DNA from: Woeseiaceae bacterium
GTDB taxonomy: Bacteria; Pseudomonadota; Gammaproteobacteria; Steroidobacterales; Woeseiaceae
Length of the DNA: 64,000 nucleotides
Assembly: GCA_021773035.1 (NCBI GenBank)
Contig: JAJFKU010000032.1
Location: forward strand, 1 to 64,000
Direction of reading: 5' to 3'
Below the pieces are notes generated by a model, which did no database searches, was not told where the DNA came from, and worked only from the letters and a program-made list of their open reading frames with translations. Position numbers and translations under genes: made by a program. The stretch's first letter is position 1; the number at the start of each line of letters is the position of its first letter. This document shows positions 42,269 to 51,464 of this stretch, piece by piece.

Positions 42269-42589
42269 TCAGTATTCCTCGTAACCGATGTCCGGATGGC
42301 CTCTTGGCACCGCAACCCGAAACCAGATGAATGGCAGCAGCGGATTGGGCAGCCAGTACATCCAGCCTATGTTGGGAATATCCGTACCGTCCGGCAGGCG
42401 CAAATCCAGCCAGACGTAGAGAAACTTGTAGATACACAGCCCGGGTATGTAATTCACTCGGAAACCATCGCTTCGCAGGTACTTGCTGCGGATGTAGAAG
42501 TTACCCTCAAACGGTGTAATGCCCCAACCCAGCGGTCCATCTGCAATGACCGTGTCGTTGCTGCGCAGCCTGATGCGAATATTCTTCAT
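42269..42589 (-). CDS. Conserved hypothetical protein
   Basis: A 106-residue protein without signal peptide, rich in aromatic residues (Tyr, Trp, Phe) in its second half, with two hydrophobic stretches too short for confident membrane helices (LCIYKFLYVWLDL and WMYWLPNPLLPFIWF). I do not recognise the family. Its start overlaps the stop of the upstream thioredoxin gene by four bases, so it is translationally coupled. Confidence 0.6.
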   Translation of the reverse strand: MKNIRIRLRSNDTVIADGPLGWGITPFEGNFYIRSKYLRSDGFRVNYIPGLCIYKFLYVWLDLRLPDGTDIPNIGWMYWLPNPLLPFIWFRVAVPRGHPDIGYEEY

Positions 42590-43140
42590 GGAGCGGAATC
42601 GTCCAGCACCGAATCGATGCTTTTTCGTATCGCAGCAGCCCAGTAAGGTGCAAGATATGCCGCCCTCGCCCTGTGGCTTTGTTTTTCGCCCGCTTCCGGC
42701 ACCGTGAACGGCGGCAGATCGCGCAGATCGAAGCGGTACCTGCGGTCCTGATCGACAACGATAACCGCCGGCGTACCATGGATTTGATACTCCTCGGCAA
42801 CGTCGTCACCGTTTAGCAGCGATGTGAAGTCATAGCCAGCATCGGCCATGAACTGCACCGGATCGCCCTTTTTGTCGTTGAAATTGATCGCCACTATCTC
42901 CACTGCATCGCCATGCTCGAGACGAATACTCTGTAAATGCGGCATCAATGCCTTGCAATAAGGGCACCAGGTTGCCCAGAAGAGCAGCACGACCGGCTGC
43001 CGCCTGACTTCATCGCTCAAACGTATCTGCTCGCCATTCGCCGCCGAGAGAGTCCAGTCCGGTGCCAGCTCTGCCGCGCGGGCGATGGGACTCGCAATGA
43101 GTGCGCCAAGAACGACGCCTAAGACAAGTAGCTTCTTCAT
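42586..43140 (-). CDS. TlpA/ResA-like periplasmic thioredoxin
   Basis: A 184-residue protein with a signal peptide (about 1-22, cleaved after ARAA) and a thioredoxin fold with active site WCPYC (LFWATWCPYCKALMP) and the cis-proline GTPAVIVVD. TlpA/ResA proteins reduce disulfides in the periplasm, for example for cytochrome c maturation. A C-terminal extension of about 30 residues follows the fold. It is upstream of, and coupled to, a small hypothetical protein. Confidence 0.9.
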   Translation of the reverse strand: MKKLLVLGVVLGALIASPIARAAELAPDWTLSAANGEQIRLSDEVRRQPVVLLFWATWCPYCKALMPHLQSIRLEHGDAVEIVAINFNDKKGDPVQFMADAGYDFTSLLNGDDVAEEYQIHGTPAVIVVDQDRRYRFDLRDLPPFTVPEAGEKQSHRARAAYLAPYWAAAIRKSIDSVLDDSAP

Positions 43141-43204
43141 GCCTCACCAAGACCGGCCATTGAGCGCGCATATTACAGATCACTCACCTATAATCTCGCG
43201 CGCT

Positions 43205-45103
43205 ATGTTGAGTCTTACTAACGTCTCCCTGCGACGCGGATCCAAAGTCCTCATCGAGAACGCCAGCTTCCAGACTCACGCTGGCCAGCGCATGGGTGTG
43301 ATCGGTGCCAACGGCTGCGGTAAATCGTCGCTGTTCGCCATGCTGCTCGGCAAGCTGGAACCCGACGATGGCGAACTCGCGGTCGACCCCAGGGACGAAA
43401 TCGCCCACGTTGCCCAGGAAAGCCCGCAGGGTGCGGGTGCGGCCGTCGACTACGTTATGGACGGCGATCACGAACTGCGCGAGGTACAGGCGGCGATCGC
43501 CGCCGGTGAAGCTGACGCCAGCAAGCCTGACCTGCATATCGTCTACGAGCGGATGGAAGCCATCGACGGCTTTACGGCAGAATCGCGAGCATCCCGCTTG
43601 CTGCATGGCCTGGGCTTCGCTGCCGACGAGTACCAGAAACCTGTCCGGGAGTTCTCCGGCGGCTGGCGCATGCGACTCAACCTGGCGCGCGCCCTGATGT
43701 GTCGCTCCGACATACTGCTGCTCGACGAGCCGACGAATCACCTCGACCTGCCGGCCATTCTGTGGCTGGAGCGCTGGCTGAGGCGCTATGAGGGGATCCT
43801 GCTGATCGTTTCTCATGATCGCGATTTCCTCGACCAGGTCTGTACGCGCATAGCGCACATCGAACACCAGGGCATTCAGCTTTTCACCGGTAACTACAGC
43901 CAGTTCGAGTCGCAGCGCGCAGAACAACTCGCGCAACAGCAGGCTATGTACGCCCGTCAGCAAAAAGAGATCAAGCACATCCAGAGTTATGTGGATCGCT
44001 TTCGCTACAAGGCATCGAAGGCACGCCAGGCTCAAAGCCGCCTCAAAATGCTCGAACGTATGGAACAGATCGCGCCGGCGCACGTTGATTCACCGTTTCG
44101 GTTTCATTTCATCGAGCCAGAAAAACAGCCCCAACATTTACTCGGCCTGACGGATGCATCGCTTGGTTACGACGAAACGCTCATTCTCAACGACGTCAAC
44201 CTGAACCTTTCCGCCGGGGACCGCATCGGACTGCTCGGCGTTAACGGTGCCGGCAAATCGACGCTGGTCAAGGGCCTGTCTACCGGCAGCACGATGCTCA
44301 ACGGCGATCGCGTACTCAGCAAAGATACGAAGATTGGCTACTTCGCCCAGCATCAGCTGGAGTTACTGCGCCCGGACTCAAGCCCGATAGATCATCTTCG
44401 CGATTACGCTCCTGATGACCGGGAGCAGGATCATCGCAATTACCTGGGACGCTTTGGCTTCGGCGGCGAACGCATCTTCGAACCGGTGGCACCGTTCTCC
44501 GGAGGCGAGAAAGCCCGCCTCGTGTTGGCACTGATGATCCGGCAGGGGCCGAATTTGTTGCTGCTGGACGAACCGACCAACCATCTCGACCTGGAGATGC
44601 GCCAGGCCTTGAGCGTTGCGTTGATCGAGTACACGGGAGCACTGGTCGTCATTTCTCACGATCGTCACCTGCTGCGCAGCGTCTGCGACGAATTGCTTAT
44701 CGTTCATGACAGTATCGTCGAACGCTTCACGCGAAGCCTGGACGACTACCCGGCATGGTTGAAGGAGCAGGAAGAAAACGCCGGGAAGATTGCCGAAAAG
44801 TGGCAGGAAAAACCGACCAGGGCGGTGAGCAAGAAGCAACAGCGCCAGGAGCAGGCACAACGTCGCCAACGCTTGAAACCCCTATTCGACAAGGTCAGGG
44901 ACATCGAGAAGAAACTCGCTTCCAGGCGCAGCCGTTTAGCGGAACTCGAAGAATGTCTCACGGACGAGTCGATCTACACGAAGCCGGAGCGTAAAGACGA
45001 GCTGACGAAGCTTGTACAAGACCAGGCCGCCGCCAAATCCGAATTGGAAGCGCTCGAATGGGAGTGGCTTGAGGCCAGCGAATCACTGGAGAAAGCAAAC
45101 TAG
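43205..45103 (+). CDS. ABC-F family ATPase (YheS/Uup-like)
   Basis: A 632-residue protein starting at ATG 43205 (MLSLTNVSLRRG); the length is that of E. coli YheS. Two ATPase cassettes: Walker A GANGCGKS and GVNGAGKS, signatures FSGGWRMRL and FSGGEKARL, Walker B LLLDEPTNHLDL in both. An ABC-F interdomain linker joins them and a basic coiled-coil tail (about 535-630) follows. ABC-F proteins act on ribosomes. It converges on recQ across the palindrome at 45118-45162. Confidence 0.93.
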   Translation: MLSLTNVSLRRGSKVLIENASFQTHAGQRMGVIGANGCGKSSLFAMLLGKLEPDDGELAVDPRDEIAHVAQESPQGAGAAVDYVMDGDHELREVQAAIAAGEADASKPDLHIVYERMEAIDGFTAESRASRLLHGLGFAADEYQKPVREFSGGWRMRLNLARALMCRSDILLLDEPTNHLDLPAILWLERWLRRYEGILLIVSHDRDFLDQVCTRIAHIEHQGIQLFTGNYSQFESQRAEQLAQQQAMYARQQKEIKHIQSYVDRFRYKASKARQAQSRLKMLERMEQIAPAHVDSPFRFHFIEPEKQPQHLLGLTDASLGYDETLILNDVNLNLSAGDRIGLLGVNGAGKSTLVKGLSTGSTMLNGDRVLSKDTKIGYFAQHQLELLRPDSSPIDHLRDYAPDDREQDHRNYLGRFGFGGERIFEPVAPFSGGEKARLVLALMIRQGPNLLLLDEPTNHLDLEMRQALSVALIEYTGALVVISHDRHLLRSVCDELLIVHDSIVERFTRSLDDYPAWLKEQEENAGKIAEKWQEKPTRAVSKKQQRQEQAQRRQRLKPLFDKVRDIEKKLASRRSRLAELEECLTDESIYTKPERKDELTKLVQDQAAAKSELEALEWEWLEASESLEKAN

Positions 45104-45117
45104 CCGGCGCAACCTCC

Positions 45118-45162
45118 AAAAGGGGTCAGAGCCCTTTTTCTAAAAGGGCTCTGACCCCTTTT
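45118..45162. repeat. Perfect 21-bp REP-like palindrome
   Basis: AAAAGGGGTCAGAGCCCTTT (plus one T) at 45118-45138 is repeated in reverse complement at 45142-45162, separated by TCT. The hairpin with flanking A and T runs works as a bidirectional terminator between the converging ABC-F and recQ genes. The sequence is of a kind I recognise from memory as scattered through some gammaproteobacterial genomes as REP elements. It also carries the recQ stop codon. Confidence 0.85.
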
Positions 45163-46966
45163 GCTCCGGGCCGACAGTCGCGCCGATGACGTCCAGAAAC
45201 GCGGGACCATAGCGCTCAAGCTTGGTTTGGCCCACGCCTGATATGGCGAGCAACGCGCTATCGGTTTGCGGCTTGTCCGCCGCCATCTGCCTTAGCGTCG
45301 CGTCGTGGAAAATGACATACGGCGGCACATCGTGTTCGTCCGCCAGTTGTTTCCTGCAGTCGCGCAATGCCTCGAAGAGATCACGATCTTCAGCGGCGAC
45401 TTCTGCCCCTTTCCGCTTCGCCTTTTTCTCTTGCCGGGAAAGCAGCAGATCACGCCTGAGCGGCAGTTCGATCTCACCACGCAGCAGCGGGCGACTGGAT
45501 TCGCTAAGCTGCAGCGCGCCGTAACCAGCCGTATCGACTGTTAGCAGACCGACGGCGATAAGTTGCCGAAGAATCGACCTCCATTGCTGCTGCTGAAGCT
45601 CGGCCCCGATGCCATAGACACTGAGCCTGTCGTGACCGTGTTGCCGGACCTTATCGGTATCCTTGCCCATCAGCACGTCGATGACATGCACGGCACCGAA
45701 TCGCTGTCCGGTCCGATATACGGCTGACAGAATTTTCTGCGCGGCCTCGGTGCCATCGAACACGTCCGGCGGTGTCAGGCAGACATCGCAATTGCCGCAG
45801 TCCTCCTGTAAATCGTCGCCGAAGTATGCGAGCAGCGAGCGGCGGCGGCAGGAAGTAACTTCGCACCAGCCCAGCAGAGCGTCGAGTTTCGACCGATCGT
45901 TGCGTTTACGCGCTTCGCCCGACGGAGAAGCCTCCACCATCTGCCGCAGGCGCACTACGTCCTGCAGGCCGTACACCATCCATGCTGTCGACGGTTCTCC
46001 ATCGCGCCCAGCGCGGCCGGTTTCCTGATAGTAAGACTCCATACTCTTCGGCAGGTCAAGGTGTGCGATGAAGCGCACGTCGGGTTTATCGATACCCATA
46101 CCAAATGCAATCGTCGCAACGATAATCACGCCATCTTCGCTGACGAAACGATGCTGATGATCGGCTCGCGTGTTTTTGTCCAGGCCGGCATGATACGGAA
46201 GCGCCGAAAAACCCTCTTTTCGCAGCCATTCGGCCGTCGCATCGGTCTTCTTCCGGGACATGCAATAGACAATACCGGCTGCGCCCCGGTGATCCGCCAG
46301 AAAATTCAGCAGCTGTCGCTTTGCGTCGATCTTCGCCTGCACGTCGTAGCGGATATTTGGCCGGTCAAACGGAGCAACGAAGCAAGCGGGGTCGTTCAGC
46401 TGAAGCTGCTCGATAATCTCTGCGCGTACTTCCGCCGTCGCTGTCGCAGTGAGCGCCATGCGCGGCACATCCGGAAAATGCCCGGCGAGCTTACCCAATG
46501 ACAGGTAGTCCTCACGAAAATCGTGGCCCCACTGCGATACACAGTGCGCTTCATCGATGGCGATCAGGCTGATAGGCGTCGACTGCAGTCGCTGGATCGT
46601 CGCTGCCTGTGCAAGGCGTTCCGGGGCGACATACAGCAAGCGAATGCTGCCACTCGCAAGCCGCCGATGAACCTCACTCTGCTGTTCACCAGTCAGCGTC
46701 GAGTTCAGAAAAGCAGCGTCTACCCCCAGAACTTCAAGCGCCGCTACCTGGTCCTGCATCAGCGCAATCAGCGGCGAAACTACCAGCGTGACCCCCTCGC
46801 TCAGCAGCGCCGGAATCTGGTAACAAATCGACTTTCCACCGCCCGTCGGCTGCAATACCAGCGAATCGCGGCCATCCAGTGCTGCGTTGATCGCCGCTTC
46901 CTGATCGCCCCGAAACTCGTGATAACCGTAGATGTCGTTGAGGATGCTCTGTGGAGTTGCGACCAT
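45140..46966 (-). CDS. recQ: ATP-dependent DNA helicase RecQ
   Basis: A 608-residue helicase from ATG 46966 (MVATPQSILNDIYG). Motifs: LQPTGGGKSICYQIPAL (I), IDEAHCVSQWGHDFR (II), ALTATAT (III), YYQETGRAGRDG (VI), the four-cysteine zinc site CRRRSLLAYFGDD plus CGNCDVC, and an HRDC domain near 530-600. RecQ unwinds 3' to 5' in recombination and repair. The last ten residues (about GPEQKGSEPF) and the stop are encoded by the REP-like palindrome. Confidence 0.95.
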   Translation of the reverse strand: MVATPQSILNDIYGYHEFRGDQEAAINAALDGRDSLVLQPTGGGKSICYQIPALLSEGVTLVVSPLIALMQDQVAALEVLGVDAAFLNSTLTGEQQSEVHRRLASGSIRLLYVAPERLAQAATIQRLQSTPISLIAIDEAHCVSQWGHDFREDYLSLGKLAGHFPDVPRMALTATATAEVRAEIIEQLQLNDPACFVAPFDRPNIRYDVQAKIDAKRQLLNFLADHRGAAGIVYCMSRKKTDATAEWLRKEGFSALPYHAGLDKNTRADHQHRFVSEDGVIIVATIAFGMGIDKPDVRFIAHLDLPKSMESYYQETGRAGRDGEPSTAWMVYGLQDVVRLRQMVEASPSGEARKRNDRSKLDALLGWCEVTSCRRRSLLAYFGDDLQEDCGNCDVCLTPPDVFDGTEAAQKILSAVYRTGQRFGAVHVIDVLMGKDTDKVRQHGHDRLSVYGIGAELQQQQWRSILRQLIAVGLLTVDTAGYGALQLSESSRPLLRGEIELPLRRDLLLSRQEKKAKRKGAEVAAEDRDLFEALRDCRKQLADEHDVPPYVIFHDATLRQMAADKPQTDSALLAISGVGQTKLERYGPAFLDVIGATVGPEQKGSEPF

Positions 46967-47038
46967 ACCGCGAGTATACCGATACCTGCACCCGATGCCG
47001 CCAGACAAATTCAGAGATTTTCCGGTAAAGTCGCGCTC

Positions 47039-47449
47039 ATGAATTCAGCACACAATTACGGCAACGGCGACGCATCGTTTCAGGCCGCTGGCGGAGAAAC
47101 CGGTATCTTCACGCTGGTGAACGCGTTTTTCGATCGCATGGGTAGCGATGAACGTTTTGCCACTATCTGGCATATGCATCCCGACGACAAGGCCGTGTCA
47201 CGCGATAAGCTGGCCCGGTTCCTGTGCGGCTGGCTGGGTGGGCCGCGGCTCTACAACGAAAAATACGGTGCTATCGGTATCCCGAGAGTGCACGCCCATT
47301 TGCCGATCGCTACGGCAGAGCGGGATCAGTGGCTGACATGTATGAGCGAAACCGTCGATGAGCAGCCGTTCGCCCCGGAGTTCAAAACCTATCTGATGGA
47401 GCAGCTGTTCGTACCCGCCGAGGCAGTCAGGCGCCGTTGTAGTAGCTAG
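47039..47449 (+). CDS. Group II truncated haemoglobin-like protein
   Basis: A 136-residue protein from ATG 47039. The globin pattern is that of group II truncated haemoglobins: AAGGETGIFTLVNAFFDRMG (B-C region), GWLGGPRLYNEKYGAIGIPR with a following AHLPIA and ERDQWLTCM (F-G region, proximal His). It binds haem and probably detoxifies nitric oxide or oxygen. It overlaps the LysR gene, which converges on it, by 23 bases. Confidence 0.9.
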   Translation: MNSAHNYGNGDASFQAAGGETGIFTLVNAFFDRMGSDERFATIWHMHPDDKAVSRDKLARFLCGWLGGPRLYNEKYGAIGIPRVHAHLPIATAERDQWLTCMSETVDEQPFAPEFKTYLMEQLFVPAEAVRRRCSS

Positions 47450-48308
47450 AGCGCTCGCCGAGAATAAGTTCTCGTTGCTGCTCGAGCGCCTCGAACAGGA
47501 ACTCTCTGCAGACACGAACCCTCGCGGTACTACGCAGATCAACGTGGCTTAGTACCCAGACACCCCAGGTCGACGGCGTCAGGCGCACATCCAGGCGCTG
47601 CACACCCGGTTCGGAATCGCCCACGTAACAGGGCAATCTGGCCAGTCCCATATGATTCCTCACCGCCTTGACCATCGTACTGACGTCATCCATTTCCAGT
47701 GCCGTCACGGCCTTCGGGAAATGCTCCGCCACCCACTCCGGCTGTACATCTCCACCGCGAAACAGAATCACATTTGCCGGGCCTTCCGCCGACCTCAGGT
47801 ATCGGGGCGATCCGTAGATACCGTGTCGCATTGGCAGCACTTTGCGGCCAACGAGGTATTCGGGAGGCTTGTTTGTCAAACGAACGGCGATATCCGCTTC
47901 GCGTGCTGCGAGGTCGATCAGACCCGTAGTCGTCAGCAGCTGTAAATCAATACACGGGTAGTCAGCCTGGAACTGCGGAAGCCTGGAGACGATCACTCGT
48001 TCCGCGAAGTCATGTGCCACCGTTAACTTCAGCAGGCCAGTCAGTTCAGCGTCCTGACCGAAAATTTCGCGATCGATCGCCTGCGCCTGCTCCTCCATCC
48101 GCAGGGCGTGTCCGTACATGTTTTCGGCGGCCTGAGTCATCGCGTAGCCGTTTGGCTGTCTATCGAACAAGCGCGTACCGATTTCCTTCTCAAGCGCCGA
48201 GATTCGTCGCGCCACCGTCGTATGGTTCACGCCGATCGATTTGCCGGCCCGGCTGGCCGAGCGTTCCCGGCACAGCGCAAGAAAGAATCGCAGATCATCC
48301 CAATTCAT
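47427..48308 (-). CDS. LysR-family transcriptional regulator
   Basis: A 293-residue regulator from ATG 48308 (MNWDDLRFFLALCR); an upstream ATG at 48329 would put a palindrome inside the coding region. The helix-turn-helix (ERSASRAGKSIGVNHTTVAR, about 19-38) and the LysR substrate domain follow. It is divergent from the GST-SDR operon with which it shares a 98-base control region, so that operon is its likely target, with an electrophile as a plausible inducer. Confidence 0.92.
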   Translation of the reverse strand: MNWDDLRFFLALCRERSASRAGKSIGVNHTTVARRISALEKEIGTRLFDRQPNGYAMTQAAENMYGHALRMEEQAQAIDREIFGQDAELTGLLKLTVAHDFAERVIVSRLPQFQADYPCIDLQLLTTTGLIDLAAREADIAVRLTNKPPEYLVGRKVLPMRHGIYGSPRYLRSAEGPANVILFRGGDVQPEWVAEHFPKAVTALEMDDVSTMVKAVRNHMGLARLPCYVGDSEPGVQRLDVRLTPSTWGVWVLSHVDLRSTARVRVCREFLFEALEQQRELILGERSSYYNGA

Positions 48309-48312
48309 CACC

Positions 48313-48328
48313 TGTGCATTATTGCACA
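48313..48328. promoter_or_regulatory. LysR-type palindromic site
   Basis: TGTGCA-TTAT-TGCACA, a 6-base inverted repeat with a 4-base spacer, lying immediately upstream of the lysR start and about 80 bases before the GST start. LysR proteins bind near their own promoter, controlling the divergent gene; the T-N11-A core type is compatible with this site. It is assigned by position. Confidence 0.5.
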
Positions 48329-48406
48329 TATTATCTGCATTTTTGTCTATTTATGTATTTATTAGCACAGCCTAGTATGCCGCCATCGACTGCAAGGAAT
48401 ACCGAC

Positions 48407-49093
48407 ATGAAACACCCTGAATACCAATTGATTAGCCACCATCTCTGCCCCTACGTACAACGCGCCGTCATTGTTTTGCAGGAACAGGAAATCCCGTTCA
48501 AGCGTCGAAACATAGACCTTGCGAACAAGCCCGAGTGGTTTTTAAAGCTGTCGCCCCTGGGCAAGGTTCCGCTGTTGCTGGTCGATGACGACACGGTACT
48601 TTTCGAGTCCGCCGTTATTGCCGAATACTTAAACGAGGTCAGCAACGGCAAAATGCTGGCGAAAGACGCGCTTTTGAAGGCACGGCAACGGGCCTGGGTC
48701 GAGTTCGCCTCCAGTAGCATCGTCAATATCGGCCAGATCTACAACGCACCGGACGACGAGACGTTCAATGCCGCGTATGAGTCACTTGGCGACAAATGGA
48801 AAACGCTCGAAGCCAACCTGGCGACTGGCAAATGGTTTGGCGGCAACGACTTTTCTCTGGTCGATGCCGCGTTCGCACCAGTATTTCGCTACTTCGATGT
48901 CATCGAACCGCTGACCGGAATCGATTTCTTTAAGGATGTACGCAAAGTACGTCGCTGGAGAGCGAATCTTGCCACACGGCCGTCGGTACGAAACGCCGTC
49001 GCTAACGACTACGAACAGCGGCTCATCGGGTTTCTGGCCAACAGAGACTCGACTGTCGGAAATCTCGCGCGGGCTGTCGCCGTCGCTGCATAA
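48407..49093 (+). CDS. Glutathione S-transferase
   Basis: A 228-residue protein from ATG 48407. The N-terminal thioredoxin-like domain has SHHLCPYVQRAVIVLQEQEI (Cys in the active-site loop, omega/beta-like), KLSPLGKVPLLL with cis-Pro, and the SNAIL-type FESAVIAEYL; the C-terminal helical domain follows. A start at 48014 would have added a non-homologous tail. It is first in an operon with an SDR dehydrogenase, divergent from a LysR regulator. Confidence 0.92.
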   Translation: MKHPEYQLISHHLCPYVQRAVIVLQEQEIPFKRRNIDLANKPEWFLKLSPLGKVPLLLVDDDTVLFESAVIAEYLNEVSNGKMLAKDALLKARQRAWVEFASSSIVNIGQIYNAPDDETFNAAYESLGDKWKTLEANLATGKWFGGNDFSLVDAAFAPVFRYFDVIEPLTGIDFFKDVRKVRRWRANLATRPSVRNAVANDYEQRLIGFLANRDSTVGNLARAVAVAA

Positions 49094-49114
49094 AACTCAA
49101 TCAAAGGAAAAACC

Positions 49115-49843
49115 ATGAAACTTCAGAACAAAACCGTACTCGTCACCGGCGCCAACCGTGGCATCGGTCTGGCAATCGTCAAAGCCCTGCTCAACAAAGG
49201 CGTCAAAAAAGTCTATGCGGGCGCACGCGACACCGCGACGTTGCCGGATATTGGCGACGATCGCGTCGTACCGCTAACACTCGACATTACCAACGCCGGT
49301 CAGATCGACAAGGCCGTCATAGCGACCGCGGATGTCGAGGTACTGATCAATAATGCAGGCGTAGCGGCTTTTTCCAGCATCTTGTCCGGCCCGCGGGACG
49401 ACGTTGAGCGCGACATGCGCACCAACTACTTTGGAACTCTGGATATGGTGCGGGCGTTTGTACCCGTGCTCGAAGATAAGCACGATGCTGCGATCGTCAA
49501 CGTCGCAAGCATCGCAGCGTTCGCCAACTTCCCGATGATCGGCGGATATAGTGCGTCCAAAGCTGCGTTGTTCTCCCTGTCGCAGGGTATCCGTATCGAA
49601 CTCGCCGGGAAAGGTATTGCCGTACACACCGTCAATCCGGGTCCCGTCGATACGGAACTCGCGAAAGAGTTCCCAACCGACAAAGCTGGTACAGACGAAA
49701 CCGCTGCCGATATCCTCGATAAGTTCGAAGCGGGTGAAAAGGACATTTTTCCCGACGAACAGGGCCGCCAGATGATGGACGTTTGGAAACGGGACTACAG
49801 AGACCTGGAACAGATGGTGCTTGAGATGTACAAAGCCGCGTAG
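49115..49843 (+). CDS. Short-chain dehydrogenase/reductase
   Basis: A 242-residue classical SDR: NAD(P)-binding TGANRGIGLA, NNAG, catalytic Ser in NVASIAAF and YSASK (Tyr-x-x-x-Lys). The start is 21 bases after the GST stop, with AAAGGAAAAA upstream, so the two are co-transcribed. The pair could conjugate and reduce a reactive carbonyl compound under the control of the adjacent LysR regulator. Confidence 0.93.
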   Translation: MKLQNKTVLVTGANRGIGLAIVKALLNKGVKKVYAGARDTATLPDIGDDRVVPLTLDITNAGQIDKAVIATADVEVLINNAGVAAFSSILSGPRDDVERDMRTNYFGTLDMVRAFVPVLEDKHDAAIVNVASIAAFANFPMIGGYSASKAALFSLSQGIRIELAGKGIAVHTVNPGPVDTELAKEFPTDKAGTDETAADILDKFEAGEKDIFPDEQGRQMMDVWKRDYRDLEQMVLEMYKAA

Positions 49844-49867
49844 TGTCAACTGCTCTATACTGCCCGC

Positions 49868-50326
49868 ATGAAGATATGGGTAGATGCAGATGCCTGTCCG
49901 GTCGTGGTGAAGGAGATACTTTATCGAGCCGCCGATCGGACAGGCGTGCAGTTAACGCTGGTCGCCAATCAGGCACTCAGCACGCCTTCGTCACCGAACA
50001 TCAATTCCGTGCAGGTGCCGAAAGGCTTTGATGTTGCGGACGACGAAATCGTCAAGCGAGTCGGCGCGGGAGACATCGTTATCACCAGCGACATCCCGCT
50101 GGCCGCCGAGGTTATCGAAAAGGGCGGACACGTCCTGAGCCCGCGCGGCGAAATGCACACGAAAGAAAATATCGGCGCACGCCTCAATATGCGCGACTTC
50201 CTCGACACCATGCGTTCCAGCGGCGTAGAGATGAGTGGCGGACCCGCCGCCTTCAGCCAGCGTGACAAGCAGACATTTGCCAATAATCTTGATCGTTTCC
50301 TGACGAAATACGCCGACAGCCGCTAA
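49868..50326 (+). CDS. yaiI: YaiI/YqxD family protein (DUF188)
   Basis: A 152-residue protein matching YaiI end to end: [49 protein letters not shown] and a conserved FANNLDRFL tail. The fold is PIN-like and the acidic residues (DADAC, D-I-V-I-T-S-D) suggest a nuclease, but no activity is known. It begins 25 bases after the SDR stop and may share its transcript. Confidence 0.95.
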   Translation: MKIWVDADACPVVVKEILYRAADRTGVQLTLVANQALSTPSSPNINSVQVPKGFDVADDEIVKRVGAGDIVITSDIPLAAEVIEKGGHVLSPRGEMHTKENIGARLNMRDFLDTMRSSGVEMSGGPAAFSQRDKQTFANNLDRFLTKYADSR

Positions 50327-50961
50327 CTCCTCTCTGCAGTCGTCGCAACGGCTGAGCGGTAAAGCAGGACCGCAACGCCGGTCAGCATCAACAGACCCAG
50401 CCAGCCACCGAAATGCCAGGCGTCATCCAGCCGCAACACATCGGCCGATCCTGCGACAACAATCGGTATGGCAATAAATATCCCCATTAGCGCCTCCCCG
50501 GTGATCAGGCCACTGCCGGGACGGTCCCCGGTTCGCAGGACTTCTGCAGCTGCTTTGCCTTCGGGAAACGCTAATTGCTGTTCGACGATCAGTGAACGTC
50601 GCAGCGGGACTGGGAAGAACACGCCCAGCAGGCCGCCGAGGCCGGCAATCGCCAACACCCAGGAAAATCTGAAGTCGTCCCAGTAACCAAGAATGATCAG
50701 CGCCGGCATCGTGAAAATAACGCCGGTTGCGATCGTCGTGCCGGCCGACGCTCCGGTCGCCACGATGTTGTTCTCGAGAATGTGCCCGCCGCCCAGCAGT
50801 TTCAGCACCGCCATCGACACGACCGCGGCGGGAATTGCCGACGCGATGGTCATGCCTGCGAACAATCCGAGGTAGGCGTTGGCCGCGGCAAGAATAATGC
50901 CGAGAATGATAGCTAGCAGAACTGCCCGGACCGTAAGCTGCAGCGGTGCCTGATGGCTCAT
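50323..50961 (-). pseudogene. OPT-family oligopeptide transporter, C-terminally truncated
   Basis: The 212 residues from ATG 50961 match only the N-terminal third of OPT transporters: LTVRAVLLAIILGIILAAAN, ENNIVATGASAGTTIATGVI and LIVEQQLAFPEGKAAAEVLR. Full members have about 600-700 residues and twelve or more helices, while this frame ends with five or six. Its 3' end overlaps yaiI by four bases, so the missing part is not in the window. It is probably a relic; a short functional protein is unlikely. Confidence 0.75.
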
Positions 50962-51068
50962 CGGTTTTCCTTTGTTTTTAGATCGCCGGCCAGTGGTAAT
51001 ACCACAACGCGGTGATGCCGAAGTTCCTCCAGCAATTGTCACGCCGCAATGTCATGAAAGAGATAACA

Positions 51069-51464
51069 ATGAAGAAGATCGCAGTTTTGATGACCGTCGT
51101 TATTGTTCCGCTGACTGCGTTTGCAGAGGCGGAGAAACACGACTCCAAACGCGAATTCGTGAAGTAATTTCGAGCCATGGGAAAACTGATTGACCAGGGC
51201 GAACTGGAAGAAGCCGGTGCGCTTTTCCGGCAGGTTTACGAGGAATCCGATCTGTCTTTGTACGAACTCGGCAAGTTATGGCAGCAGCGTGCCAGAACCG
51301 AAATAGCCCTCGGCTTGTACAGCGAAGCAAAGCACTCGTTCGCTGAACTGGTCGACGCGGTCGGCGACAGCTCCGACCGCGTCGTAGTTCTGTAAGGGGC
51401 CATGGACAAGTTGCGGGAGATGATCGACGGCGAAGTAGTGATGTTCCCCGATAACCCGGCCTAG
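51069..51464 (+). pseudogene. Small exported helical-repeat protein split by two TAA codons
   Basis: One frame starts with a good signal peptide (MKKIAVLMTVVIVPLTAFAE, preceded by GAGA) and continues through two in-frame stops, TAA at 51165-51167 and TAA at 51393-51395, to TAG at 51462-51464. Read through, it gives a 131-residue periplasmic protein with helical, TPR-like segments (FRAMGKLIDQGELEEAGALF and LWQQRARTEIALGLYSEAKH). In both places a CAA (Gln) codon would differ by one C-to-T change. Simple decay is the likely explanation. Confidence 0.6.

Noticed and set aside
43184..44083. 299-codon minus-strand frame opposite the ABC-F gene
   Set aside because: Antisense of an intact ABC-F ATPase, with no domain and no ribosome-binding site.
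48014..48406. N-terminal extension of the GST frame
   Set aside because: It overlaps the LysR gene, lacks homology, and the ATG at 48407 is the start expected for GST proteins.
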